Source: Paenibacillus rhizosphaerae
Lineage (GTDB): Bacteria; Bacillota; Bacilli; Paenibacillales; Paenibacillaceae
Reading direction: 5' to 3'
Assembly (NCBI RefSeq): GCF_014192015.1
Contig: NZ_JACHXJ010000007.1
Span: 62,001-126,000 of the forward strand
DNA length: 64,000 bases
The notes under the pieces were generated by a model, which saw only the letters and a list, made by a program, of their open reading frames with translations, did not search any database and was not told the origin of the DNA. The translations under genes were made by a program, and so were the position numbers. This document shows positions 51,751-60,918 of the stretch, piece after piece (positions within the stretch are counted from its first letter, which is position 1; the number at the start of each line of letters is the position of its first letter).

Positions 51751-52020
51751 CTATTTGAAAATGCTGATCAAGATGGAGATCACGACAAACAGGGCGATAC
51801 CCGACATACAAAAGTAGCCGAAATACCGGATCGGGGCGGGGAGCTGGTCCATATTCACCTTTTTGGGCGGGCCGCCGCTTTCGATGGTTTGGATATTTCT
51901 GAGCTGCTCATCGGTAAAAACCTCGTGTTCGAGGGCCGCAGCGGTTTCGTTTGCGGGCTTCGTCTCGTGAATTGCGGGCTTTCCTTGCGGACTGGCGGAA
52001 CGGGGGCGGTTAGGGTCCAT
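51751..52020 (-). CDS. Small single-pass membrane protein
   Basis: 89 residues. A polar, Pro/Ala/Glu-rich N-terminal 60 residues (RPRSASPQGKPAIHETKP...EQLRNIQTIESGGPPKK) precede one C-terminal membrane helix (YFCMSGIALFVVISILISIF). AAGGAGCTG lies at good distance before ATG. I do not recognise the family. It is convergent with speD. Confidence 0.7.
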   Translation of the reverse strand: MDPNRPRSASPQGKPAIHETKPANETAAALEHEVFTDEQLRNIQTIESGGPPKKVNMDQLPAPIRYFGYFCMSGIALFVVISILISIFK

Positions 52021-52110
52021 GGGGGTCAGCTCCTTTATTGTTTAAAATTACATTTAATTTCCATTATTGTAACATACGGGGGATGGAAAAGCATCTTCGG
52101 CTGGATAGTA

Positions 52111-52155
52111 AAAAAGACTGGATCTGTGGGAAAGCCACGAGGATCCAGTCTTTTT
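52111..52155 (-). terminator. Terminator of the propeller-Big2 gene
   Basis: AAAAAGACTGGATC pairs with GATCCAGTCTTTTT; inner bases add GTGG/CCAC. It lies 80 bases past the stop of the reverse-strand gene starting at 53948. Confidence 0.85.
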
Positions 52156-52235
52156 AAATAGAAGCAGCTGAAGCGCGGTGAGAAAGTCATGATGGTACAC
52201 AATAGGTTGGTCTTATCGCCGGGATGCGGGATCCC

Positions 52236-53948
52236 TTATGGCTGAGTTGTGCCAGGCTCGGCGCTTGCCGGATCGGGCGTGCTTGGCTCGGACGAGTCAA
52301 GATCAACATTTTCTGGATTGGGCGTGCTTGGAGAAGAATCGTCCGGCTCGGCCGGGGCCGGTTTGGAGGAGTCTGGATCCGTGCTGCCCGGAACAACGGA
52401 ACCCGGATCGGTCGGCTCCGGCTCGGCTGGACGGGTCTCTTCGCTAAGGATGTCAACCGGTTTTGGGACGTATGGTTTGACGACCAGCAGGGAGGCGGCG
52501 GCAGTCTGTCCGTTATATTCGGCATTCACGCTCGTTAGGCCCGGTGCCAGCCCGATAATGTTACCCTCTTCATCAATCGATGCGATCTCGGGGTTTTCGA
52601 TTGAAAACCGGGTCTCTTTGGTGACCGGGAGTACGGTTCCGTCCGGTTTTTTATACAAGGCGACGATATCAATCATGTCGTTTACCGTCACGGAGTACTC
52701 GCTGTCATCCAGAAAAAATTCGCCTTCGACGGGCTGCTCGCCTTGAGAAACGAGCTTGAACTTCGTGAGCTGAAGATAAGCGGAGGACTCGATACTATTT
52801 AAATAGGCCAATCCACCGCTTTGAAGAAGGGAGGCAACATTGAAATTTCCCGTATACCCGGGGATCTCCTGGTGAAGGACATCCACAGTTTTCCCTTCGG
52901 CGTTAAGCTTCAGGATCACATGGTCATCGCTCGTTTGATCCTTGCCGAAGACAAGATAACCGTCGTCGACCCGGTTCATTTGCAAGAACGAAATATTGTT
53001 CAGTTCCGGCGAAGAATCGGTTAATCTCAGGTTCCACAGCGTATTTCCGGAACGGTCGATTTCCCAGAGGCCTTCGGCATTCAGCATGATATAGCCCTTT
53101 CCATCGGCAGAGGGCATGATCTGCTTGTAATCCAGCCTCCCCCAGTCCAAACTCTCTTTTATGCGCTTGGATATCAGTTTTCCTGAGGCATTATATTTGA
53201 CCAATAAAGGATAGGATGTAGAGGAATCATAGTATCTCCCCACCACCCAAAAACCGCCGTCCGAAGTCTCAGTTGTCGAATAGAATACTTGACCGTCCCT
53301 AAAATCCGTAGGTCCTCCGCCACTGTACCGGAAAATATGATCCCATTCCTTATTTCCGTCCTTGTCCGTTTTAAAAATATAAGCGGGCATCGTATCCGAA
53401 TGGTTAGATGTGGATGACGTCACAATAAAACCGCCGTCACTCGTTTCTCGGACGCTGTTCACCGGATTTATGGGAGAGGTTAGATACAGCCGATTCCATT
53501 CCACTTCTCCCGTGGGAGACAGCTTAAGGAGATAAGCATGATAAGAAGCGCCTTCGCCTTGCAAGCCTGCGCCAATGATATATCCTCCGTCGCTGACCTG
53601 TTGAATAACATGCCCACGATACACTTCCGTCCCGTCACGATCATCGAAAAAATCCGTCTCCCACTCGGTGTTGCCTTCTGAATACGTTTTTATCACATGA
53701 AGTTTCGTGGGATAGGAATGTTCGCGGTTTGTGGAATCGCTGAGTATAACAAACCCACCATCGGCCGTCGGTGCCACATGATCCGGCGTATTGTAGTTCG
53801 CGGGATCCCCGTACAAATGGTTCCATTCCGCATCTAGCTTGAAAGAGCTCATGTCCGCATAACTTGTAGCGGTTTGGCCTACCCATAGACAAATCCCTGT
53901 CGCCAAAGCCATCAACATCATCACCGGTTTACGCAAGGTTGCCGTCAA
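52236..53948 (-). CDS. Secreted beta-propeller protein with Big2 domain and acidic Pro/Ser tail
   Basis: 570 residues. An N-terminal signal peptide (hydrophobic VMMLMALATGICLWV) ends near SYADM. Residues about 40-400 repeat blades such as TADGGFVILSDS, VSDGGYIIGAG, TSDGGFIVTSS and TSDGGFWVVGR, a propeller. A Big2 (bacterial Ig-like) domain follows (EYSVTVNDMIDIVALYKKPDGT...ASIDEEGNIIGLAPGLTSVNAEYNG). The last ~70 residues are Pro/Ser/Asp/Glu-rich low complexity without LPXTG, SLH or a membrane anchor. Exported, perhaps loosely wall-associated. Function unknown. Confidence 0.85.
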   Translation of the reverse strand: MTATLRKPVMMLMALATGICLWVGQTATSYADMSSFKLDAEWNHLYGDPANYNTPDHVAPTADGGFVILSDSTNREHSYPTKLHVIKTYSEGNTEWETDFFDDRDGTEVYRGHVIQQVSDGGYIIGAGLQGEGASYHAYLLKLSPTGEVEWNRLYLTSPINPVNSVRETSDGGFIVTSSTSNHSDTMPAYIFKTDKDGNKEWDHIFRYSGGGPTDFRDGQVFYSTTETSDGGFWVVGRYYDSSTSYPLLVKYNASGKLISKRIKESLDWGRLDYKQIMPSADGKGYIMLNAEGLWEIDRSGNTLWNLRLTDSSPELNNISFLQMNRVDDGYLVFGKDQTSDDHVILKLNAEGKTVDVLHQEIPGYTGNFNVASLLQSGGLAYLNSIESSAYLQLTKFKLVSQGEQPVEGEFFLDDSEYSVTVNDMIDIVALYKKPDGTVLPVTKETRFSIENPEIASIDEEGNIIGLAPGLTSVNAEYNGQTAAASLLVVKPYVPKPVDILSEETRPAEPEPTDPGSVVPGSTDPDSSKPAPAEPDDSSPSTPNPENVDLDSSEPSTPDPASAEPGTTQP

Positions 53949-54190
53949 TCCGCATCACTCCTTTATTATTGGGAATATGATCAAGTTCTATTGTGCAGTG
54001 GGAGCGGGTTGCCTAACAGGTGCGCTGTAACCATTCTGCATATGAGGTTTGACTTATTTTGGAGCTAACTGGAAATCGCGCCATCAGGCGTTAACATCCA
54101 CCTTGGAAACAGAAAATAGCTGCAATATTCAGCGAATGAGCTTGAACAAAACTGCCAGAACTGCCGGCCATACGCCCCGACTCATTCCGT

Positions 54191-55018
54191 TTAGATAATT
54201 TTTCTCCGCACCCATCCCGAAACGAGGTCCGTCAGGATGACCAGGACGATGATCCCCAGCAAAATGATCCCCACCCGGTTCCAGTTGCGCACCTGCAGCG
54301 CGAAGATCAGCGGGGTGCCGATGCCTCCGGCACCGACGAGACCAAGGGTCGTAGCGGAGCGGATGTTGATCTCGAACCGGTACAGCGAGTACGAAAGGAA
54401 CTGCGGGATCACCTGCGGCAGCACCGCATACCGGAGCACCTGCAGCCGGTTCGCCCCGGACGCGATCAAGGCCTCCTGCGGCCCGCGGTCGATGCTCTCG
54501 ATCGTCTCCGAGTAGAGCTTGCCCAGCATGCCCACGGAGTGGATGCCCAAGGCGAGGACGCCGGCAAAGGAGCCGGGGCCGACGGCTTTGATGAACAGAA
54601 TCGCCACGATAATCTCCGGGAACACCCGAATGACGCTCAGGACCAGCTTACCGCTGCCGGACAGCGCAAGTCCGCGGCTCATATTGCTGGAAGCCCAGAA
54701 GGCGAAAGGAATGCAGACGACGGCAGCGACGACGGTGCCGAGGACGGAGATGACGAGCGTATCGAGCAGTCCCCGCAGCAGGTCCTCCCCGTCCGGAATG
54801 TACACAAAGGACCAGTCCGGGTGCAGGAAGCCGGTCAGGATAGACTTGGAGACGGTACCCGCTGTCCCTTGGATCCCTTCAAAGTGCATCCCCTGAATGG
54901 ACCACCAGTAGACGGCAATGACCACCAGTGTGATCAGTCCAAAGCGGATGCGGGAGCGAAGCGCCGAGCCGGCTGAAACCGGCGTGCCGGACGGCGGCAA
55001 AGATGTCCTACGGTTCAT
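54191..55018 (-). CDS. phnE: Phosphonate ABC transporter permease (second PhnE)
   Basis: 275-residue inner-membrane permease with about six helices and the cytoplasmic EAA loop (ETIESIDRGPQEALIASGANRLQVLRYAVLPQ, quoted as one motif region at about 160-190). Its ATG overlaps the stop of the first phnE by four bases, so translation is coupled. With the first PhnE it would form a heterodimeric channel served by PhnC and PhnD. Substrate could be phosphonate, phosphite or a phosphate ester. Confidence 0.93.
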   Translation of the reverse strand: MNRRTSLPPSGTPVSAGSALRSRIRFGLITLVVIAVYWWSIQGMHFEGIQGTAGTVSKSILTGFLHPDWSFVYIPDGEDLLRGLLDTLVISVLGTVVAAVVCIPFAFWASSNMSRGLALSGSGKLVLSVIRVFPEIIVAILFIKAVGPGSFAGVLALGIHSVGMLGKLYSETIESIDRGPQEALIASGANRLQVLRYAVLPQVIPQFLSYSLYRFEINIRSATTLGLVGAGGIGTPLIFALQVRNWNRVGIILLGIIVLVILTDLVSGWVRRKII

Positions 55019-55830
55019 AATAATCTCCTCCGAATCAGCGCGCTGCCGTAATCGATGATCAGAACGATGACGAGTGTCAGCAAGATGATGATGCAGGCGC
55101 GGTCATACCGGAACAAGCCGAGGGAGCGGTCGAGCAGAAGGCCGATGCCGCCCGCCCCGACGAGCCCGAGCACGGCGGCTGCACGCACGTTCACCTCAAA
55201 CGTATACAGCAAGTACGACATAAAGTAGGGCAATGCCTGCGGGATGACGGCATACCGGATGATCTGCAGCCGGTTTCCGCCGACGGCCGACATCGCCTCC
55301 AGCGGCCCCGGGTCGATCGCTTCGATCGCCTCGAACGTCAGCTTGGCGATAATGCCGAAGGAGAAAAAGACGAGCGCCAGCATCCCTGCAAACGGGCCGA
55401 TGCCTAACACGGCGACGAATATGGCCGCGAACAGCAGATCCGGAATGGTGCGGACGAGGTTCAGCACCATCCGTACCGGCAGCGAGACGGAGCGGCTGAC
55501 GCGCAGGTTGGACGCGGACAGCAGCGCCACCGGAATCGCCAGCAGCGCCCCGAGCGAGGTACCGAGCACGGCGATCTGTACGGTTTCCATCATCGGGGCC
55601 CAGATGGTGGGCAGGTAGCTCCAATCCGGCGGGAACATTTCCGCCAGAAGGCTGCCCATTTGCGGCAGGCCGGTGATGAGCTGGTAGGGGGTGACCTCGG
55701 TGCGGATCGAGCAGGCGATCAGGATCGCGATCAGGACGATCCACCCCGCGTACCGTTTGTATTTCGGCGGCGGCGCCATCCCGGGAAGGGAGGCCGGCTG
55801 CAGCGGCTCTGCCTGAGGCGCCGCCTTCAT
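55015..55830 (-). CDS. phnE: Phosphonate ABC transporter permease (first PhnE)
   Basis: 271 residues with an N-terminal helix (YAGWIVLIAILIACSI) and a PhnE core including TVQIAVLGTSLGALLAIPVAL and the EAA loop FEAIEAIDPGPLEAMSAVGGNRL. ATGA overlaps join it to phnC before and the second phnE after. Two distinct phnE genes in one operon are common in Gram-positive phn loci. Confidence 0.93.
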   Translation of the reverse strand: MKAAPQAEPLQPASLPGMAPPPKYKRYAGWIVLIAILIACSIRTEVTPYQLITGLPQMGSLLAEMFPPDWSYLPTIWAPMMETVQIAVLGTSLGALLAIPVALLSASNLRVSRSVSLPVRMVLNLVRTIPDLLFAAIFVAVLGIGPFAGMLALVFFSFGIIAKLTFEAIEAIDPGPLEAMSAVGGNRLQIIRYAVIPQALPYFMSYLLYTFEVNVRAAAVLGLVGAGGIGLLLDRSLGLFRYDRACIIILLTLVIVLIIDYGSALIRRRLL

Positions 55831-56597
55831 GACACGCCTCCCAGCAGCTCGTCCTTGAGAACCGGCCGCCCGTAAATTTCAGCCAGCGCTTCGTCCGTCG
55901 CCTCCTCCGGAGTACCATCGAAGACGACCTCGCCGGCACGCAGCCCGATGATCCGGGTCGCATACTCCCGGGCCAGGTCGATAAAATGCAGGTTGATCAC
56001 GGTCGTAATGTTCATCTCGCGATTGATCCGCTTCAGGTCGTCCATGACCTGGCGGGTCGTGAGCGGGTCCAGCGAGGCGACGGGCTCGTCCGCCAGAATG
56101 ACCCGGGCCTCCTGCGCCAGCGCGCGGGCGATCGAGACGCGCTGCTGCTGGCCGCCGGACAGCTGGTCGGCGCGCACGTAGGCTTTTTCACGGATGTTGA
56201 CGCGGTTCAGGGCGTCGAGCGCGATGGCGACGTCCGGCTTCGGGAACCAGCCCAGCATCGTCCGCAGCGTCGAATGGTAGCCGACCCGGCCGGACAGCAC
56301 GTTGCTGAGCACGTTCTGGCGCTTGATCAGGTTGAAATTTTGGAACACCATGCCGATGTCGCGGCGGATCAGCCGAAGCTGGCGGCCGGCCGCGCGGGTA
56401 ACGGATTGTCCGCCGACGCGGATTTCCCCGGAGGAAATTTCGTTCAGCCGGTTAATGCTGCGCAAAAAGGTAGACTTGCCGGCGCCGGAAAGGCCGACGA
56501 TGACGACAAGCTCACCTTCCTTGATGGTCAGATTGATGTCGCGAAGCCCGACCGTTCCGTTGGGATACACTTTGGAGACGTGATCGAATTCAATCAT
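55827..56597 (-). CDS. phnC: Phosphonate ABC transporter ATP-binding protein
   Basis: 256 residues from ATG 56597 (MIEFDHVSKVYPNGT). Walker A is GLSGAGKST, the signature LSGGQQQRVSIARALAQ and Walker B VILADEPVASLDP. HSTLRTMLGWFP is typical of PhnC. In-frame ATG 56618 would add seven residues; neither start has a strong ribosome site, perhaps because expression is set lower than for the binding protein. It lies 110 bases after phnD, with a hairpin between. Confidence 0.93.
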   Translation of the reverse strand: MIEFDHVSKVYPNGTVGLRDINLTIKEGELVVIVGLSGAGKSTFLRSINRLNEISSGEIRVGGQSVTRAAGRQLRLIRRDIGMVFQNFNLIKRQNVLSNVLSGRVGYHSTLRTMLGWFPKPDVAIALDALNRVNIREKAYVRADQLSGGQQQRVSIARALAQEARVILADEPVASLDPLTTRQVMDDLKRINREMNITTVINLHFIDLAREYATRIIGLRAGEVVFDGTPEEATDEALAEIYGRPVLKDELLGGVS

Positions 56598-56643
56598 GGG
56601 ATTCCAACTTTCTGTCATATTTTCGGATAAAACGGGAAAACAA

Positions 56644-56668
56644 CACCGCCATGAAGCCATGGACGGTG
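56644..56668 (-). terminator. Intercistronic hairpin between phnD and phnC
   Basis: On the reverse strand CACCG-T-CCATG, loop GCTT, CATGG-CGGTG, then TTGTTTT. Probably a partial terminator that keeps the binding protein in excess over the transporter. Confidence 0.6.
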
Positions 56669-56706
56669 CTGCCCGGTTCATTGTATCTACATTGAATTGC
56701 TCGAAA

Positions 56707-57684
56707 TTACTTGATTTCTTGGCCGACGGCTTCGGCGTATTCGCGAACCGGATCGAAGTTCTTGTCATCGCCTGGGGCATAGCCGACATGCGTGTAAATG
56801 TCCTTGATAATTTGTGCACCTTCCGCATCGTTCGTCATGTCGATGAACGCCTGGCTGATCTTGTCTCTCCAGCTTTGGTCCATGTCGTTGCGGACGCTGA
56901 CGGTATCGTTCGGGATTTTGGCCGTATAGTGAAGGACGCGGGTCTTTTCAAAGACGTCCGGCACGTCCTTTTTCACCGTGTTGCGCGCATCTTGGAATAC
57001 GGCGACGGCATCAACCTGACCGTTCAGGAGCGCCATAATGGCGGCATCATGGCCTTTGATCGTCACGCCTTGGACATCCTTGTCCGGGTCGATGCCTTCC
57101 TTCTTCAGCTCAGCCGCAGGAAACACGTAGCCGGCGGAGGAAGTGACGTCCTGCCATCCGATCTTTTTGCCCTTCAAATCCTGAAGGCTTTGGATCGGAG
57201 AATCCTTTTTCACAACGATCATGGCTTTGTAGAAATCGACCTTTTCCGTCGTGTCTTCACCTGTATCGTCTTTAATGCCGTAGCGCTGCGCCTGAAGCAG
57301 CAGGTCGGCGGCTTTCTTTTTGTCGTGGGCCAATACGTAAGCGTTCGGCGGCAGGAAGCCGACGTCCACCTGCTTGGAAGCCATCGCTTCTACGATCGTG
57401 TTATAGTCCGGGGAAACCGTGACATGAACCGGAATGCCGAGACGGTCGCCGAGGAGCTTTTCCAGCGGCTTCGTTTTGGCTTCCAGGGTATCGGCGTTCT
57501 GCGAAGGAACGAACTGCACGTTCAGTTCTTTGGGCACATAAGCCGTAGCAGCCGCTTCCGCCGTACCTGAGGACGATGAGGCGGTGGTGCTGCCCGAGTC
57601 GCTCCCGCTCGTTTTAGAACCGCATGCCGCTAAACTGGCCGCCAAAGCCAAGGTCATGCTGATGGATAGTACTTTTTTAAACAT
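56707..57684 (-). CDS. phnD: Phosphonate/phosphate-ester ABC substrate-binding lipoprotein
   Basis: 325 residues. The signal peptide ends in lipobox LAAC near residue 23, followed by a Ser/Gly/Thr linker. The mature part has the PhnD pattern (LNVQFVPSQNADTLEAKTKPLEKLL, VDVGFLPPNAYVLAH, GKKIGWQDVTSSAGYVFPAAEL, HDAAIMALLNGQVDAVAVF). GGAGAGGGG precedes ATG 57684; the frame is open to 57711. Captures the oxyanion outside the membrane for PhnC-PhnE-PhnE. It is divergent from a nucleotidase gene. Confidence 0.93.
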   Translation of the reverse strand: MFKKVLSISMTLALAASLAACGSKTSGSDSGSTTASSSSGTAEAAATAYVPKELNVQFVPSQNADTLEAKTKPLEKLLGDRLGIPVHVTVSPDYNTIVEAMASKQVDVGFLPPNAYVLAHDKKKAADLLLQAQRYGIKDDTGEDTTEKVDFYKAMIVVKKDSPIQSLQDLKGKKIGWQDVTSSAGYVFPAAELKKEGIDPDKDVQGVTIKGHDAAIMALLNGQVDAVAVFQDARNTVKKDVPDVFEKTRVLHYTAKIPNDTVSVRNDMDQSWRDKISQAFIDMTNDAEGAQIIKDIYTHVGYAPGDDKNFDPVREYAEAVGQEIK

Positions 57685-57801
57685 GGATGATCCCCTCTCC
57701 ACTTGATTCATCTATTTGGCCAGATGCGGGGGGAGCCCGTCTGACAGGAAAGAGCTTATCACACGTTCCGGGGGATAAGGGTTAACGGAGAGGTTGTCTT
57801 T

Positions 57802-57817
57802 TGTAAATGATTGTAAA
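57802..57817 (-). promoter_or_regulatory. Possible PhoP-box repeats upstream of phnD
   Basis: Read on the reverse strand, two TTTACA hexamers with a ten-base period, and a TTAACC 16 bases further on. Bacillus PhoP boxes are TTAACA-like direct repeats of about 11 bases, so control by phosphate starvation is plausible but weakly supported. The rest of the 306-base divergent gap includes GTCC-GAAA-GGAC and CCGGCT/AGCCGG hairpins of unknown role. Confidence 0.35.
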
Positions 57818-57990
57818 AATTTAGTGCTTCGGAACGTATAGTCCGGCGTTTTCCTAAGGCGAAAGGTCTACTTCCAATAAGTAGAAACCGGTCCGAAAGG
57901 ACGTTTACGTGGAATTAATGTTTTTCCGTTATACTGGAAAACAGGAAGTGCCGGCTTGTTCGAGCCGGCCCCGGAGGAGAGGAGACATCG

Positions 57991-60024
57991 ATGAATATAG
58001 TGAACGGGAACATCCCCGATAACAATAGAACGGTCAACCTGCGGATTTTGTCGACGACGGACGTGCATGCCTGCCTGATGGATTACGATTATTACCGGGA
58101 TCAACCGGATGCCTCCATCGGGCTGGTCCGGACGGCCGCCCTGATTGCAAGCGCGAGGGATGAGGTGCCGAACACGCTGCTCGTGGATAACGGAGACTTG
58201 ATTCAAGGAACGCCGCTCGGAACGTATGCCGCTAAAAAATATGCCGCCTTGGAGCATGGACAAGAGCCATACGTCCACCCCGCGATCCGGGTCATGAATG
58301 CGATGGGGTATGACGCGGCAACCTTGGGCAATCATGAATTCAACTACGGACTCGACATGCTGGACGACGTCATTGCGGGAGCGGATTTTCCCTATGTTAA
58401 CGCCAACGTATATTTCGATGAAGGCCTGAGCCCTGAGCCTGAGCAATGCCGCCGGAACAGGTATAAGCCGTATGTCATTTTGGATAAAAGATGCCTGGAC
58501 GATGCAGGGCAGGCCCATGAGATCCGGATCGGACTCATCGGCTTTGTGCCGCCGCATATTATGGACTGGGACCAGGCTAATCTTGAAGGCCGGGTGATGG
58601 TGAAGGATATCCTGCTATCCGCGCTGGAATGGGTTCCGAAAATGAAGGAGGAAGGCGCGGATCTGGTCGTGGCGCTGGCTCATACGGGTTTCGACGGCAA
58701 GGTGGCGCTGACGGATTGCAATGCCGAGAATGCGGTGTATCCGCTCAGCCTGGTCCCCGGCATTGATGCGCTTGCTTTTTCCCATACGCATCACGTGTTC
58801 CCTGCGGACATCCATCTGCTCGATGCTTCCTTCAAGGATGAGAGCGGTGAACTCCTGCCGGACATCAATCTGGAAAAGGGGACAATTCACGGCATTCCGG
58901 CCGTGCAGGCCGGGTTCGGCGGGGGGCATTTGGGCGTGATCGACCTGTCGCTTCAATTTCGGCAGGGGAGATGGCAGGTGGTGCAGGGGACATCAACGGC
59001 CCGACGTTTGGAAAAGGAGGCGGATGCTGACCGTGACCCGTCGCTTCGGGACGCTGGGATCGCCGAACTCCTCCGTCCGGACCATGAGGCGACCGTCGCT
59101 TATGCCAATAAGCCGATCGGCACCATTCACGCCCCGCTGCACAGCTATTTCTCCCTGGTGCAGGACGACGCCTCCGTTCAGCTCGTCAACCATGCCCAGA
59201 CATGGTACGCCCGGCGGATGATTGCGGCTTCTATGCCAGAGGAGCTGAAGCATCTGCCGGTATTGTCCGTGGGCTCGCCGTTTAAAGCGGGACGCAACGG
59301 CCCCAAGGAATATGCCGATATTCCGGCCGGTCCGATAGCGATTAAAAGCGCGACGGAGCTGTACCTGTATGACAATACGATCAAAGGGGTGCGAATTTCC
59401 AGCCGGGCCGTTAAGGAATGGCTGGAAATGACCGCGGGAGCGTACAATCGCATCGATCCGCTGTCCTCGGAGGAACAGCCGCTGCTCAATCCGCAGTTTT
59501 CCGTATTTAATTACGACGTGATCAGCGGCATTACGTACGAGGTCGACGTGACGCAGCCGGCCAAGTATATGCTGGATGGCGGTCTGAATGACCCGAATGC
59601 CGGCAGGATCGTTCATCTGTGCTATCAAGGAGCTCCCCTGGATCCGGATCAGGAGTTCATCGTGATTTCGAGCAACTACCGGGTCTTCGGCGGCGGCAAT
59701 TTTCCCGGGATCCGGGAGGCGGAGCTGGTCATCGATTCTGAGGATGAATGCCGCCAGGTGCTGATTGACTATATTACGGCATGCGGCGAAATTCCGGCTG
59801 AGGTGGAGCCTGGCTGGCGCTTTAGACGGGTGGAAGGGCCTGTGAACGTCACATTTACGACCTCGCCTGACGCGGTGAAATATGCCGTTGATTATCCGCA
59901 TATCCGTTTTACCGGCCGGCTGAACGATCAGGGCTTCGGCATCTTTCGTCTGGATTTGGGGCAGCGGTCGCCGGAACGCGATACGGCGATCGGAAATCCG
60001 GGAAAGATTGATTTCGAGGAATAA
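57991..60024 (+). CDS. 5'-nucleotidase / 2',3'-cyclic-nucleotide phosphodiesterase family protein
   Basis: 677 residues. An N-terminal calcineurin-like phosphoesterase domain (about 15-310) has the metal motifs STTDVHA, DNGDLIQG, LGNHEFNYG and AHTG/FSHTHH. A C-terminal nucleotidase domain (about 365-590) binds the base and sugar (YDNTIKGVRIS...AGAYNRIDPL...INYDVISGITYEVD-like pattern). Unlike secreted CpdB or YfkN, no signal peptide or anchor is present, so it appears cytoplasmic. GGAGGAGAGGAG precedes the ATG. Divergent from phnD, suggesting a shared role in phosphorus recycling. Confidence 0.9.
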   Translation: MNIVNGNIPDNNRTVNLRILSTTDVHACLMDYDYYRDQPDASIGLVRTAALIASARDEVPNTLLVDNGDLIQGTPLGTYAAKKYAALEHGQEPYVHPAIRVMNAMGYDAATLGNHEFNYGLDMLDDVIAGADFPYVNANVYFDEGLSPEPEQCRRNRYKPYVILDKRCLDDAGQAHEIRIGLIGFVPPHIMDWDQANLEGRVMVKDILLSALEWVPKMKEEGADLVVALAHTGFDGKVALTDCNAENAVYPLSLVPGIDALAFSHTHHVFPADIHLLDASFKDESGELLPDINLEKGTIHGIPAVQAGFGGGHLGVIDLSLQFRQGRWQVVQGTSTARRLEKEADADRDPSLRDAGIAELLRPDHEATVAYANKPIGTIHAPLHSYFSLVQDDASVQLVNHAQTWYARRMIAASMPEELKHLPVLSVGSPFKAGRNGPKEYADIPAGPIAIKSATELYLYDNTIKGVRISSRAVKEWLEMTAGAYNRIDPLSSEEQPLLNPQFSVFNYDVISGITYEVDVTQPAKYMLDGGLNDPNAGRIVHLCYQGAPLDPDQEFIVISSNYRVFGGGNFPGIREAELVIDSEDECRQVLIDYITACGEIPAEVEPGWRFRRVEGPVNVTFTTSPDAVKYAVDYPHIRFTGRLNDQGFGIFRLDLGQRSPERDTAIGNPGKIDFEE

Positions 60025-60092
60025 ATCCCCTGAAGATACGGGATGCCAAATATATAATGATAGGATAACCGTATTCAAGGAGGGAATTGTAC

Positions 60093-60641
60093 ATGGCAAC
60101 CCATTCCGTTCAGCAGCCTGCCGTCATCGTGATTACCGGCATTATGGCCAGCGGCAAATCGACGGTAGCGCAGCTGCTCGCCGAGCAGCTCGATAGGTCC
60201 GTGCATCTTCGGGGCGATCTGTTTCGGAGAATGATTGTGAACGACCGGAAAGAGGTCGAGCCAGGCGCTTCCGAAGAGGAGCTCGGTCAGCTGCTGCTCC
60301 GCTACCGGCTTGCCGCGCAGGCGGCGGATACGTACGCCAAGTCGGGGTTTACGGTCGTGGTGCAGGACGTCATCGTCGGCCGGGTGCTGGAAGATTTTTT
60401 GTCCTTCCTGCAGAGCCGCCCGGTATATTTAGTGGTGCTGTGTCCCAGCTCCGAGGCCGTCGAGCGGAGGGAAGCGCAGCGGTCCAAAAAAGGCTACGGA
60501 GCCTGGACGGTGGGCGCCTTAAACCACGTGCTGCATGATGAAACGCCCCGGATCGGTTTGTGGCTGGATTCCTCCAGCTTGACGCCCGGGGAGACAGTGG
60601 ACAAGATCATGTCCAGTATAGCGGAAGCCAAAATTCGTTAA
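60093..60641 (+). CDS. Small P-loop kinase (AAA family, CPT-like)
   Basis: 182 residues. Walker A is GIMASGKST at about 17-25, followed by HLRGDLFRRMIV with the Arg/Asp pair used by small-molecule kinases, VVQDVIVGRVLEDFL, and LVVLCPSSEAVERREAQRSKKGY. This resembles chloramphenicol phosphotransferase-like or shikimate-kinase-like enzymes. AAGGAGG lies nine bases before ATG 60093; an in-frame TTG at 60087 is less well placed. Substrate not known. A terminator follows. Confidence 0.85.
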   Translation: MATHSVQQPAVIVITGIMASGKSTVAQLLAEQLDRSVHLRGDLFRRMIVNDRKEVEPGASEEELGQLLLRYRLAAQAADTYAKSGFTVVVQDVIVGRVLEDFLSFLQSRPVYLVVLCPSSEAVERREAQRSKKGYGAWTVGALNHVLHDETPRIGLWLDSSSLTPGETVDKIMSSIAEAKIR

Positions 60642-60670
60642 ATAACGGCAGGGCATGACAAAACCGTTGA

Positions 60671-60714
60671 GGGGAGAGTCCCAGGCATAAGCCTAAAGGT
60701 CTCTCTTTTTTTTT
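60671..60714 (+). terminator. Terminator after the P-loop kinase gene
   Basis: GAGAG and AGGC arms (around GTCCC) pair with GCCT and CTCTC, followed by about nine T. The gap to the next gene (60919) shows nothing else certain. Confidence 0.75.
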
Positions 60715-60918
60715 GCGCCAAAATGAGGACTGCGGCACTGCCCGCCCTTCTGCTGCCTCATATAAAATCCAAGGTAAGGAAGGGTTTCCTTAGCAACCGC
60801 GGTGTATTTGCACAGCTGCCCCATATTTTACGTAATCCGCAACAAGCCATAATAAAGGGATGTTAACCTGAGGAAGCCGCAATCATAATTGCCGGAATGT
60901 AAAGGAGGAGTTCGCAAG

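Noticed and set aside
57712..57990. Riboswitch upstream of the nucleotidase
   Set aside because: A GAAA tetraloop hairpin and a GC hairpin are present but match no riboswitch core that I recognise, including c-di-GMP types.
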